Of a DNA stretch of 64,000 nucleotides, positions 11,487 through 23,757 are shown in pieces. A model generated the notes under the pieces. The model worked only from the letters and a program-made list of their open reading frames with translations, ran no database searches and was not told where the DNA came from. The DNA is taken from assembly GCF_000801105.2 (NCBI RefSeq), contig NC_079511.1, forward strand, positions 16,019,792-16,083,791, written 5' to 3'. The position numbers and the translations under genes were made by a program. Source of the stretch: Raphanus sativus. Taxonomy: Eukaryota > Streptophyta > Magnoliopsida > Brassicales > Brassicaceae. Numbering within the stretch: the first letter of the stretch is position 1; each line of letters opens with the position of its first letter.

Positions 11487-11730
11487 TGAATTGTTGGTAA
11501 TAGATATTTTTAGATGATGACATATTGTATCAAAAACTAAAAAATGTTTTGAATAAAATTTGACATAAATACTTTAGGATAGAAAGAAAATAAAATCAAC
11601 CAATCAATTTAAAACAGTATTTCTGGATAATTCTAAAAATAGTCTCAAAGAATTATATATATGTACATGTTCAAATCGAAGGTTTCCTACAATAAACACA
11701 AGAAACATTTATTTAAAGTTGAGAGTTACA

Positions 11731-12037
11731 ATGGCAGCATCCAAAGTTGCTTTATCTTGTATTGTTCTAGCTTGTCTTGCTAGTCTTCATGAATGTATGT
11801 CATATATAGCTTACGTTCCATCCAATTCTCTAGCATCAGTACCATTAAAATAATATTAATATACTCCATTATCTTTTAATTGTTTTATTCTTTCAATTTT
11901 ATGTAGGTGCCAGCTCTAAAAAAAAACCTAACGGAACATGCTCTAAAACACCAAAGTTTGGTTGGTGTTGCAGCTCCACTACACAATGCCGAAGCACCAA
12001 AGCGGAATGTGACAAACATTGCATCTGGGGCCTTTGA
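11731..12037 (+). CDS. Secreted Cys-rich peptide, copy 1 (most divergent)
   Basis: Exon 1 is 11731-11794, a GT-AG intron of 112 nt follows, exon 2 is 11907-12037; 64 residues. A hydrophobic signal peptide (VALSCIVLACLASL) is followed by a basic Lys/Pro stretch and the Cys framework C-X10-C-X8-CC-X5-C-X6-C-X3-C, whose first Cys (residue 22) is created at the splice junction (T|GT). It differs from the other copies in MAAS at the start, SSKKKPNG after Cys22, and a C-terminus of I-W-G-L: it lacks the 10-bp duplication that gives copies 2-5 and 7-12 an earlier stop. CCAAT (11600) and TATATATAT (11654) precede it. Family unknown; extracellular signalling or defence is the natural guess. Confidence 0.85.
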
Positions 12038-13672
12038 ATTTTTCTGAAGAGAATTTCCATTATTATATGTTTCAAATATTTTCATACTTCACAAATTTAA
12101 ATTTGAATAATAAATAATATTCCTATTCCACAGGACGAGGAGCTAGTATTATGTACTAAATGTTTTGGAATTTCTTTGAAAGTTCAATAAATAGTTATTT
12201 TCTGACTTTCTTCAATTGTATTTAAGAATTTTATAAATGTTACATAAAATGAGAATAAAACCATTTAAGACTATTTAACTGTATTTAAATGTTGTTAACA
12301 CTTGTTCTATTGTATAAAATAAAAATATGTAACTTTAAACTATAGTATAAATTAATACGACATCAAAAATTTAAGATCACGTAAATAATAATTTTCACCC
12401 CGCCCGGATTGGACTAGTTTAAAATATTTTTATATGATTATATACTGTATTAAAATCGATAAAAGTGTGGGTCTTCTCAAATATAGTCCCACTAAAAATT
12501 TTATAAAAACATACATGATAAATTTTGTATAAATATAATCAAAACATTTTTTCACAATGAACTATATCGCTAATTATTGTTAAACATTCAAAAAACAATT
12601 TCATATTGTTTTCACATTTACATTGAAAACACATTTGTATTATATAATCCATATCTTATATACATAAAATAATAGATAAAGACTAAGTTTTAATTAATTA
12701 ATATATAAACCATGACAAATATTATTTTTCTTATTTTACATAAAGTATTTATAATTATGTGAATGACAAAAATGAATTTTTGGTAAACTAATAATATATC
12801 ATATTTACACCATTTCTACATGCAGACATTTTATCATAGAATAACTTAAAGACATAATTTGGTGTTTATGCATCTTATGAGAAACAATATATTATTGATA
12901 TGAACAAGCTTATCATTGACAAAGTTTTGTCTTATCTAATTAAAAATGAGGTTCTAACAGTTATTACTATTAATTTTATTAAGTTATTTTTACGTAAGAT
13001 GGGTCATTTGATAACTTATAATAGCCGTCTCGGCGTTAGTTTTTATTAGATACATAATTTTTTAAAATATACTCTTTCAGTAAACTAGAAATGTTATGCC
13101 AACTATTACCTACAATAATATTTCACTTCAATCAACATATTCAAGACTTGCATAATATATACAGATTCATCCTTTAAGAATCGAAAAATATATTTTTCAT
13201 CTATAAAGATTTAGTGAATAAATATTTGGCCACATATTTAATCTTTCAACTTGGCAATATATATGTGGCTATCAGTAATTGATATTTTTAGGTGGTGATA
13301 TATCCTACGAAAAAATAAAATGAGAATTTAAAACGACTTTGTAACAGAAATATTTTAGGATATAAGGATAATAAGGGTAACCAAAAAAATCTAATTTTAG
13401 ATTCTACGTATCATGACGCGGCAATTTTTCAGGGACATATACACATGTTATAGTTTAATGGTATTGATGTGAAATTAGTAAATGCTAAAATTGGTAGTTA
13501 ATCTATTGTTAATTGTATTTTATCCACATATTTAATTATTCAACGTTACATATATATATGGTCGTTGATAATAGATATTTTTAGGTGATGACATATTGTA
13601 TCAAAAACTAAAATAAATGTTTTGAATAAAATTTGACATAAATATTTTAGGATAGAAAGAAAATAAAATCAA

Positions 13673-13736
13673 CCAATCAATTTAAAACAGTATTTCTGGA
13701 TAATTCTAAAAATAGTCTTCAAAGAATTATATATAA
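13673..13736 (+). promoter_or_regulatory. Promoter of the peptide genes (copy 2 as example)
   Basis: A CCAAT box (13673-13677) and TATATATAA (13728-13736) lie about 134 and 79 bases before the ATG at 13807. The same pair precedes copies 1, 4, 6, 7, 8, 10, 11, 12 and 13 at nearly the same distance, and is absent from copies 3, 5 and 9. The block between the boxes is among the best conserved noncoding sequence of the unit. Confidence 0.65.
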
Positions 13737-13806
13737 GTACATGTTCAAATCGAAGGTTTCCTACAAAAAAAACACACTAAAATTTTATTTAAAGTGGAGA
13801 GTTACA

Positions 13807-14107
13807 ATGTCGGCATTCAAAGTTGCTTTATTTTGTATTGTTCTAGTTTGTCTTGCTAGTCTTCATGAATGTATGTCATATATAGCTTACGTTCCATCCA
13901 AATCTCTAGCATCATTACCATTAAAATAATATTAATATACTCCATTATCTTTTAATTGTTTTATTCTTTAAATTTAATGCAGGTGCCAGCCCTCAAAGAA
14001 AACCTAAGGGAACATGCTCTAAAGAACCAAAGTATGGTTGGTGTTGCAGCTCCACTACACAATGCCGAAGCACCAAAGCGGAATGTGACAAACATTGTAT
14101 CTGGTAG
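13807..14107 (+). CDS. Secreted Cys-rich peptide, copy 2 (type A)
   Basis: Exon 1 is 13807-13870, the intron 13871-13982 (GTATGT...TGCAG), exon 2 is 13983-14107; 62 residues. It starts MSAFK and has the Lys/Pro-rich PQRKPKG segment and KYGWCC in place of the KFGWCC of types B and C, ending I-W-stop. Cysteines fall at residues 22, 33, 42, 43, 49, 56 and 60. An AATAAA lies at 14272-14277. An in-frame ATG at 13741 would add 22 residues, but it lies only a few bases after the TATA box, so 13807 is preferred. Confidence 0.85.
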
Positions 14108-15117
14108 CATCTGGGGCCGTTGAATATTTCTGAAGAGAATTTCCATAATTATATGTACCAAATATTTCATACTTCATAAATTTAAATTTGAATAATAAAT
14201 AATCATTCCTATTCCACAGAAGGAGCAGCTAGTATTATGTACTAAATGTTTTGGAATTTCTTTGAAAGTTCAATAAATAGTTATTTTTCTGACTTTCTTC
14301 AATTGTATTTAAGAATTTTATAAATGTTACATAAAATGAGAATATACCCATTTAAGACAATTTAACTGTATTTAAGTGTTGTTAACACTTTATCTATTGT
14401 ATAAAATAAAATATGTAACTTTAAACTATAGTATAAATTAACACTACATAAAAAAATTTAAGATCACATAAATAATAATTTTCACCCGCCCGAATTGGAC
14501 TAGTTTAAAATATTTTTATATGATTATATACTGTATTAAAATCCATAAAAGTGTGGGTCTTCTCAAATATGGTCCCACTAAAATTTTATAAAAAATTAAA
14601 TGATAAATTTTGTATAAATATAATCAAAACATTTTTCAGAAATGAACTATATCGCTAATTATTGTAACCATTCAAAACAATTTCTTATCGTTTTCTCATT
14701 TACATCTAAAACACATTTGTATTATATAATCCATATCTTATAAACATAAAATAATCAAACAAGAACAATATAAAAGACTAAGTTTTAATTAATTAATATA
14801 TAAACCATGACAAAAATTAGTTTTCTTATTTTACATAAAGTATTTATAATTATGTGAATGACAAAAATGAGTTTTTTGGTAAACTAATAATATATCATAT
14901 TTACACCATTTCTACATACAGAATTTTTATCGTAGAATAACCTAAAAGACATAATTTGGTGTTTATGCATCTTATGGGAAACAATATATTATTGATATGA
15001 ACAAGCTTATCATTGACAAATGTTTTTCTTATCGAATTAAAAATGAGGTTTTAACAGTTATTACTATTAATTTTATTAAGTTATTTTTACGTAAGATAGG
15101 TCATTTTTATTGTCCAC

Positions 15118-15417
15118 ATGTCGGCATCCAAAGTTGCTTTATTTTGTATTGTTCTAGTTTGTCTTGCTAGTCTTCATGAATGTATGTCATATATAGCTTA
15201 CGTTCCATCCAATTCTCTAGCATCATTACCATTAAAATAATATTAATATATTCCATACTTTTTAATTTTTTCATTCTTTAAATTTTATGCAGGTGCCAGC
15301 CCTAAAAAAAAACCTAAGGGAACATGCTCTAAAACACCAAAGTTTGGTTGGTGTTGCAGCTCCACTACACAATGCCGAAGCACCAAAGCGGAATGTGAAA
15401 AACATTGTATCTATTAG
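15118..15417 (+). CDS. Secreted Cys-rich peptide, copy 3 (type B, promoter lost)
   Basis: Exons are 15118-15181 and 15293-15417, in frame after splicing. Protein type B: MSASK start, PKKKPKG, KTPKFGW, Glu instead of Asp in the AECEKHC segment, ending I-Y-stop. The bases before the ATG (TTGTCCAC) belong to a segment normally about 290 bp further upstream, so CCAAT, TATA and 5' leader are gone. A further deletion of about 530 bp upstream (compared with the copy 4 to 5 interval) brings the copy 2 intergenic region next to it, and another of about 770 bp lies downstream near 15667. It is probably silent unless read through from copy 2. Confidence 0.7.
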
Positions 15418-16488
15418 CATCTGGGGCCGTTGAATATTTCCGAAGAGAATTTCCATAATTATATGTCCCAAATGTTTTCATACTTCATAAATTTAAATTT
15501 GAATAATAAATAATAATTCCTATTCCACAGGAAGAGCAGCTAGTATTATGTACTAAATGTTTTGGAATTTCTTTGAAAGTTCAATTAAAATAGTTATTTT
15601 CTGACTTTCTTCAATTGTATTTAAGAATTTTATAAATGTTACATAAAATGAGAATATACCCATTTATAACTTATGATAGCCGTCTCGAAGTTAGTTTTTA
15701 TTAGATACATAATTTTTTTTAAAATACTCTTTCAGTAAACTAGAAATTTCATGCCAATTATTACCTACAATAATATTTCACTTCAATCAACATATTAAAG
15801 ACTTGCATAATATATACATATTAATCCTTTAAGAATCGAAGATATATTTTTCCATCTATAAAAAATTAGTGAATAAATAATTAGTAGCTAATTCATTGCT
15901 AATTGATTTTGGCCACATATTCAATCTTTCAACGTGGCAATATATATGTGGCTATGAGTAATTGGTATTTTTAGGTGGTGATATATCCTACGAAAAAATA
16001 AAATTAGAATTTAAAACGACTTTATAACGTAAATATTTTAGGATATAAGGATAATAAGGGTAACCCAAAAATCTAATTTTAGATTCTACGGATCATGACG
16101 CGGCAATTTTTCAGGGACATATACACATGTTACAGTTTAATGGTATTGATGTGAAATTAGTAAATGCTAAAATTGGTAGTTAATCTATTGTTAATTGTAT
16201 TTTATCCACATATTTAATTATTCAACGTTACATATATATATGGTCGTTGATAATAGATATTTTTAGGTGATGACATATTGTATCAAAAACTAAAATAAAT
16301 GTTTTGAATAAAATTTGACATAAATATTTTAGGATAGAAAGAAAATAAAATCAACCAATCAATTTAAAACAGTATTTCTGGATAATTCTAAAAATAGTCT
16401 TCAAAGAATTATATATATGTACATGTTCAAATCGAAGGTTTCCTACAAAAAAAACACACTAAAATTTTATTTAAAGTGGAGAGTTACA

Positions 16489-16790
16489 ATGTCGGCATTC
16501 AAAGTTGCTTTATTTTGTATTGTTCTAGTTTGTCTTGCTAGTCTTCATGAATGTATGTCATATATAGCTTACGTTCCATCCAAATCTCTAGCATCATTAC
16601 CATTAAAATAATATTAATATACTCCATTATCTTTTTAATTGTTTTATTCTTTAAATTTAATGCAGGTGCCAGCCCTCAAAGAAAACCTAAGGGAACATGC
16701 TCTAAAGAACCAAAGTATGGTTGGTGTTGCAGCTCCACTACACAATGCCGAAGCACCAAAGCGGAATGTGACAAACATTGTATCTGGTAG
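16489..16790 (+). CDS. Secreted Cys-rich peptide, copy 4 (type A)
   Basis: Exons are 16489-16552 and 16666-16790. The protein is identical to copy 2 as read. The full promoter is present (TATATATAT near 16410). It forms an A-B pair with copy 5, and the pair matches copies 8-9 in spacing (1,841 versus 1,839 bp), indicating a larger duplication. Confidence 0.85.
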
Positions 16791-18329
16791 CATCTGGGGC
16801 CGTTGAATATTTCTAAAGAGAATTTCCATAATTATATGTTCCAAATATTTTCATACTTCATAAATTTAAATTTGAATAATAAATAATCATTCCTATTCCA
16901 CAGAAGGAGCAGCTAGTATTATGTACTAAATGTTTTGGAATTTCTTTGAAAGTTCAATAAATAGTTATTTTCTGACTTTCTTCAATTGTATTTAAGAATT
17001 TTATAAATGTTACATAAAATGAGAATATACCCATTTAAGACAATTTAACTGTATTTAAGTGTTGTTAACACTTTATCTATTGTATAAAATAAAATATGTA
17101 ACTTTAAACTATAGTATAAATTAACACTACATAAAAAATTTAAGATCACATAAATAATAATTTTCACCCCGCCCGAATTGGACTAGTTTAAAATATTTTT
17201 TTATGATTATATACTGTATTAAAATCCATAAAAGTGTGGGTCTTCTCAAATATGGTCCCACTAAAATTTTATAAAAAATTAAATGATAATATTTTGTATA
17301 AATATAATCAAAACATTTTTTCAGAATGAACTATATCGCTAATTATTGTTAACCATTCAAAACAATTTCTTATCGTTTTCTCATTTACATCTAAAACACA
17401 TTTGTATTATATAATCCATATCTTATAAACATAAAATAATCAAACAAGAACAAGATAAAAGACTAAGTTTTAATTAATTAATATATAAACCATGACAAAA
17501 ATTAGTTTTCTTATTTTACATAAAGTATTTATAATTATGTGAATGACAAAAATGAGTTTTTGGTAAACTAATAATATATCATATTTACACTATTTCTACA
17601 TACAGAATTTTTATCGTAGAATAACCTAAAAGACATAATTTGGTGTTTATGCATCTTATGGGAAACAATATATTATTGATATGAACAAGCTTATCATTGA
17701 CAAATGTTTGTCTTATCGAATTAAAAATGAGGTTTTAACAGTTATTACTATTAATTTTATTAAGTTATTTTTACGTAAGATAGGTCATTTTTATAACTTA
17801 TGATAGCCGTCTCGAAGTTAGTTTTTATTAGATACATAATTTTTTTAAAAATACTCTTTCATTAAACTAGAAATTTTATGCCAATTATTACGTACAATAA
17901 TATTTCACTTCAATCAACATATTCAAGACTTGCATAATATATACATATTAATCCTTTAAGAATCGAAGATATATTTTTCCATCTATAAAAAATTAGTGAA
18001 TAAATAATTAGTAGCTAATTCATTGCTAATTGATTTTGGCCACATATTCAATCTTTCAACGTGGCAATATATATGTGGCTATGAGTAATTGGTATTTTTA
18101 GGTGGTGATATATCCTACGAAAAAATAAAATTAGAATTTAAAACGACTTTGTAACGTAAATATTTTAGGATATAAGGATAATAAGGGTAACCCAAAAATC
18201 TAATTTTAGATTCTACGGATCATGACGCGGCAATTTTTCAGGGACATATACACATGTTACAGTTTAATGGTATCGATGTGAAATTAGTAAATGCTAAAAT
18301 TGGTAGTTAATCTATTGTTAGTTGTCCAC

Positions 18330-18631
18330 ATGTCGGCATCCAAAGTTGCTTTATTTTGTATTGTTCTAGTTTGTCTTGCTAGTCTTCATGAATGTATGTC
18401 ATATATAGCTTACGTTCCATCCAATTCTCTAGCATCATTACCATTAAAATAATATTAATATATTCCATTACCTTTTTAATTTTTTCATTCTTTAAATTTT
18501 ATGCAGGTGCCAGCCCTCAAAAAAAACCTAAGGGAACATGCTCTAAAACACCAAAGTTTGGTTGGTGTTGCAGCTCCACTACACAATGCCGAAGCACCAA
18601 AGCGGAATGTGAAAAACATTGTATCTATTAG
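18330..18631 (+). CDS. Secreted Cys-rich peptide, copy 5 (type B, promoter lost)
   Basis: Exons are 18330-18393 and 18507-18631, open after splicing, ending I-Y-stop, with PQKKPKG and KTPKFGW. The upstream sequence reads TTAGTTGTCCACATG, a direct fusion of far-upstream DNA to the start codon that removes the promoter block present in copies 4, 7 and 8. Copy 9 has the same fusion, so both descend from one deletion. Confidence 0.7.
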
Positions 18632-20474
18632 CATCTGGGGCCGTTGAATATTTCCGAAGAGAATTTCCATAATTATATGTCCCAAATGTTTTCATACTTC
18701 ATAAATTTAAATTTGAATGATAAATAATAATTCCTATTCCACAGGAAAAGCAGCTAGTATTATGTACTAAATGTTTTGGAATTTCTTTGAAAGTTCAATT
18801 AAATAGTTATTTTCTGACTTTCTTCAATTGTATTTAAGAATTTTATAAATGTTACATAAAATGAGAATATACCCATTTAAGAATATTTAACTGTATTTAT
18901 ATGTTGTTAACACTTGTTCTATTGTATAAAATAAAAATATTTAACTTTAAACTATAGTATAAATTAATACTACATAAAATTTTTAAGATCACGTAAATAA
19001 TAATTTTCACCCCGCCCGGATTGGACTAGTTTAAAATATTTTTATATGATTATATACTGTATTAAAATCCATAAAGGTGTGGGTCTTCTCAAATTTGGTC
19101 CCACTAAAATTTTATAAAAAATAAAATGATAAATTTTGTATAAATAAAATCAATACATTTTTTCACAATTAACTATATCGCTAATTATTGTTAACCATTC
19201 AGAACAATTTCTTATGGTTTTCTCATTAACATCTAAAACACATTTGTATTATATAATCAATATCTTATATACATAAAATAGTCAAACAAGAACAAGACAA
19301 AAGACTAAGTTTTAATTAATTAATATATAAACCATGACAAAAATTATTTTTCTTATTTTACATAAAATATTTATAACTTTGTTAATGACAAAAATGAATT
19401 TTTGGTAAACTAATAATATATCATATTGACACCATTTCTACATGCAGAATTTTTATCGTAGAATAACTTAAAAGACATAATTTGGTGTCTATGCATCTTA
19501 TGGGAAACAATATATTATTGATATGAACAAGCTTATCATTGACAAATGTTTGTCTTATCGAATTAAAAATGAGGTTTTAACAGTTATTACTACTAATTTT
19601 ATTAAGTTATTTTTACGTAAGATAGGTCATTTTTATTACTTATGATAGCCGTCTCTGAAGTTAGTTTTTTTATTATATACATAATTTTTTTTAAAAATAC
19701 TCTTTCAGTAAACTAGAAATGTTATGCCAGTTATTACCTACAATAATATTTCACTTCAATCAACATATTCAAGACTTGCATAATATATACATATTAATCC
19801 TTTAAGAATCGAAGATATATTTTTCCATCTATAAAAAATTAGTGAATAAATAATTAGTAGCTAATTCATTGCTAATTGATTTTGGCCACATATTTAATCT
19901 TTCAACGTGGCAATATGTATGTGGCTATCAGTAATTGGTATTTTTAGGTGGTGATATATCCTACGAAAAAAATAAAATGATTATTTAAAACGACTTTGTA
20001 ACGTAAATATTTTAGGATATAAGGATAATAAGGGTAACCCAAAAATCTAATTTTAGATTCTACGGATCATGACGCGGTAATTTTTCAGGGACATATACAC
20101 ATGTTACAGTTTAATGGTATTGATGTGAAATTAGTAAATGCTAAAATTGGTAGTTAATCTATTGTTAGTTGTATTTTATCCACATATTTAATTATTCAAC
20201 GTTACATATATATATATATATATATATGGTCGTTGATAATAGATTTTTTTAGGTGATGACCTAATGTATAAAAACTAAAATAAATGTTTTGTATAAATTT
20301 TGACATAAATATTTTAGGATAGAAAAAAATAAAATCAACCAATCAAATTAAAACAGTATTTCTGGATAATTCTAAAAATAGTCTTCAAAGAATTATATAT
20401 ATGTACATGTTCAAATCGAAGGTTTCCTACAAAAAAAAAACACACTAAACATTTATTTAAAGTGGAGAGTTACA

Positions 20475-20538
20475 ATGTCGGCATCCAAAGTTGCTTTATT
20501 TTGTATTGTTCTAGTTTGTCTTGCTAGTCTTCATGAAT
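20475..20538 (+). pseudogene. Cys-rich peptide copy 6: orphan exon 1
   Basis: The promoter and exon 1 (signal peptide, MSASK type) with its GTATGT donor are intact. The intron, however, runs at about 20604 straight into sequence normally about 1.2 kb downstream of exon 2 (AAACTAGAAATGTTATGCC). Exon 2 is deleted and the distance to copy 7 is only 858 bp. Exon 1 could still splice to copy 7 exon 2 (acceptor at 21508) and give a normal peptide, but this is only a possibility. Confidence 0.85.
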
Positions 20539-21332
20539 GTATGTCATATATAGCTTACGTTCCATCCAAATCTCTAGCATCATTACCACTAAAATAATAT
20601 TAATAAACTAGAAATGTTATGCCAACTATTACCTACAATAATATTTCACTTCAATCAACATATTCAAGACTTGCATAATATATACAGATTCATCCTTTAA
20701 GAATCGAAAAATATATTTTTCATCTATAAAGATTTAGTGAATAAATATTTGGCCACATATTTAATCTTTCAACGTGGCAATATATATGTGGCTATCAGTA
20801 ATTGATATTTTTAGGTGGTGATATATCCTACGAAAAAATAAAATGAGAATTTAAACGACTTTGTAACAGAAATATTTTAGGATATAAGGATAATAAGGGT
20901 AACCAAAAAATCTAATTTTATATTCTACGGATCATGACGCAGAAATTTTTCAGGGACATATATACATGTTACAGTTTAATGGTATTGATGTGAAATTAGT
21001 AAATGCTAAAATTGGTAGTTAATCTATTGTTAGTTGTATTTTATCCACATATTTAATTGTTCAACGTTACATATATATATATATATGGTCGTTGCTAATA
21101 GATATTTTTAGGTGATGACATATTGTATCAAAAACGAAAATAAATGTTTTGAATAAAATTTGACATAAATAATTTACGATAAAAAAAAATAAAATCAACC
21201 AATCAATTTAAAACAGTATTTCTGGATAATTCTAAAAATAGTCTCAAAGAATTATATATATGTACATGTTCAAATAAAAGGTTTCCTACAAAAAAAAAAA
21301 CACGAAACATTTATTTAAAGTGGAGAGTTACA

Positions 21333-21633
21333 ATGTCGGCATCCAAAGTTGCTTTATTTTGTATTGTTCTAGTTTGTCTTGCTAGTCTTCATGAATGTAT
21401 GTCATATATACCTTACGTTCCATCCAATTCTCTAGCATCATTACCATTAAAATAATATTAATATACTCCATTATCTTTTTAATTGTTTTATTCTTTAAAT
21501 TTATGCAGGTGCCAGCCCTCAAAGAAAACCTAAGGGAACATGCTCTAAAACACCAAAGTTTGGTTGGTGTTGCAGCTCCACTACACAATGCCGAAGCACC
21601 AAAGCGGAATGTGACAAACATTGTATCTGGTAG
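21333..21633 (+). CDS. Secreted Cys-rich peptide, copy 7 (A/B hybrid)
   Basis: Exons are 21333-21396 and 21509-21633; 62 residues. It mixes types: MSASK start, PQRKPKG as in A and C, KTPKFGW as in B, and DKHCIW as in A. The mixture suggests gene conversion or recombination between units. The promoter is present (TATATATAT near 21253). The stop is TAG directly after the Trp. Confidence 0.85.
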
Positions 21634-23455
21634 CATCTGGGGCCGTTGAATATTTCTGAAGAGAATTTCCATAATTATATGTTCCAAATATTTTCATACT
21701 TCATAAATTTAAATTTGAATAATAAATAATCATTCCTATTCCACAGAGGGAGCAGCTAGTATTATGTACTAAATGTTTTGGAATTTCTTTGAAAGTTCAA
21801 TAAATAGTTATTTTCTGACTTTCTTCAATTGTATTTAAGAATTTTATAAATGTTACATAAAATGAGAATATACCAATTTAAGACTATTTAACTATATTTA
21901 AGTGTTGTTAACACTTTATCTATTGTATAAAATAAAATATGTAACTTTAAACTATAGTATAAATTAATACTACATAAAAAATTTAAGATCACGTAAATAG
22001 TAATTTTCACCCCGCCCGAATTTGACTAGTTTAAAATATTTTTATATGATTATATACTGTATTAAAATCCATAAAAGTTTGGGTCTTCCCAAATATGGTA
22101 CCACTAAAATTTTATAAAAAATTAAATGATAAATTTTGTATAAATATAATCAAAACATTTTTTTACAATGAACTATATCGCTAATTATTGTTAAACATTC
22201 AAAACAATTTCTTATTGTTTTCTCATTTACATCTAAAACACATTTTTATTATATAATCCATATCTTATAAACATAAAATAATCAAACAAGAACAAGATAA
22301 ATGAATAAGTTTTAATTAATTAATATATAAACCATGACAAAAATTTTTTCTTATTTTACATAAAGTATTTATAATTATGTGAATGACAAAAATGAGTTTT
22401 TGGTAAACTAATAATATATCATATTTACACCATTTCTACATACAGAATTTTTATCGTAGAATAACCTAAAAGACATAATTTGGTGTTTATGCATCTTTTG
22501 GGAAACAATATATTATTGATATGAACAAGCTTATCATTGACAAATGTTTGTCTTATCGAATTAAAAATGAGGTTTTAACAGTTATTACTATTAACTTTAT
22601 TAAGTTATTTTTACGTAAGATAGGTCATTTTTATAACTTATGATAGCTGTCTCGAAGTTAGTTTTATTAGATACATAATTTTTAAAAAAATACTCTTTCA
22701 GTAAACTAGAAATGTCATGCCAATTATTACCTACAATAATATTTCACTTCAATCAACATATTCAAGACTTGCATAATATATACATATTAATCCTTTAAGA
22801 ATCGAAGATATATTTTTCCATCTATAAAAAATTAGTGAATAAATAATTAGTAGCTAATTCATTGCAAATTGATTTTGGCCACATATTTAATCTTTCAACG
22901 TGGAAATATATATGTGGCTATCAGTAATTGGTATTTTTAGGTTGTGATATATCCTACGAAAAAATAAAATAATAATTTAAAACGACTTTGTAACATAAAT
23001 ATTTTAGGATATAAGGATAATAAGGGTAACCCAAAAATCTAATTTTAGATTCTACGTATCATGACGCGGCAATTTTTCAGGGACATATACACATGTTATA
23101 GTTTAATGGTATTGATGTGAAATTAGTAAATGCTAAAATTGGTAGTTAATCTATTGTTAATTGTATTTTATCCACATATTTAATTATTCAACGCTACATA
23201 TATATATGGTCGTTGATAATAGATATTTTTAGGTGATGACATATTGTATCAAAAACTAAAATAAATGTTTTGAATAAAATTTGACATAAATATTTTAGGA
23301 TAGAAAGAAAATAAAATCAACCAATCAATTTAAAACAGAATTTCTGGATAATTCTAAAAATAGTCTTCAAAGAATTATATATATGTACATGTTCAAATCG
23401 AAGGTTTCCTACAAAAAAAAACACACTAAAATTTTATTTAAAGTGGAGAGTTACA

Positions 23456-23757
23456 ATGTCGGCATTCAAAGTTGCTTTATTTTGTATTGTTCTAGTTTGT
23501 CTTGCTAGTCTTCATGAATGTATGTCATATATAGCTTACGTTCCATCCAAATCTCTAGCATCATTACCATTAAAATAATATTAATATACTCCATTATCTT
23601 TTTAATTGTTTTATTCTTTAAATTTAATGCAGGTGCCAGCCCTCAAAGAAAACCTAAGGGAACATGCTCTAAAGAACCAAAGTATGGTTGGTGTTGCAGC
23701 TCCACTACACAATGCCGAAGCACCAAAGCGGAATGTGACAAACATTGTATCTGGTAG
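23456..23757 (+). CDS. Secreted Cys-rich peptide, copy 8 (type A)
   Basis: Exons are 23456-23519 and 23633-23757. The protein matches copies 2 and 4 as read, with MSAFK start and KYGWCC. Full promoter. It pairs with copy 9 as copy 4 does with copy 5. Confidence 0.85.

Larger units (their letters stand above)
6642..11490 (-). mobile_element. Ty3/gypsy chromovirus, 5' truncated and decayed
   Basis: Read on the minus strand, the order is gag (11486-10627), zinc knuckle and protease (10313-9861), reverse transcriptase (9549-8899), RNase H (about 8800-8449), integrase (8124-7251), chromodomain-like tail (about 7150-6840), polypurine tract, LTR (6832-6642). Integrase followed by a chromodomain marks the chromovirus branch. 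Every block is separated by frame changes, so no polyprotein can be made. The 5' LTR is absent: just beyond the gag start (11486) the sequence changes, at about 11490, into the repeat unit of the peptide array. Confidence 0.85.

Noticed and set aside
12390..12420. Possible old Helitron 3' end (CCCGCCCGGATTGGACTAG then T) in every array unit
   Set aside because: It ends in CTAG followed by T, but no hairpin forms and no 5' end could be found, so I did not call an element.
13741..13806. Upstream in-frame ATG adding 22 residues before the signal peptide
   Set aside because: It lies only a few bases after the TATA box, is in frame only in some copies because of a variable A-run, and would bury the signal peptide.
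13861..13929. Intron-retained frame ending in ...SLASLPLK
   Set aside because: It is open in most copies but short, and a good GTATGT donor and TGCAG acceptor restore a sensible Cys framework; the conservation is no better than that of neighbouring noncoding DNA.
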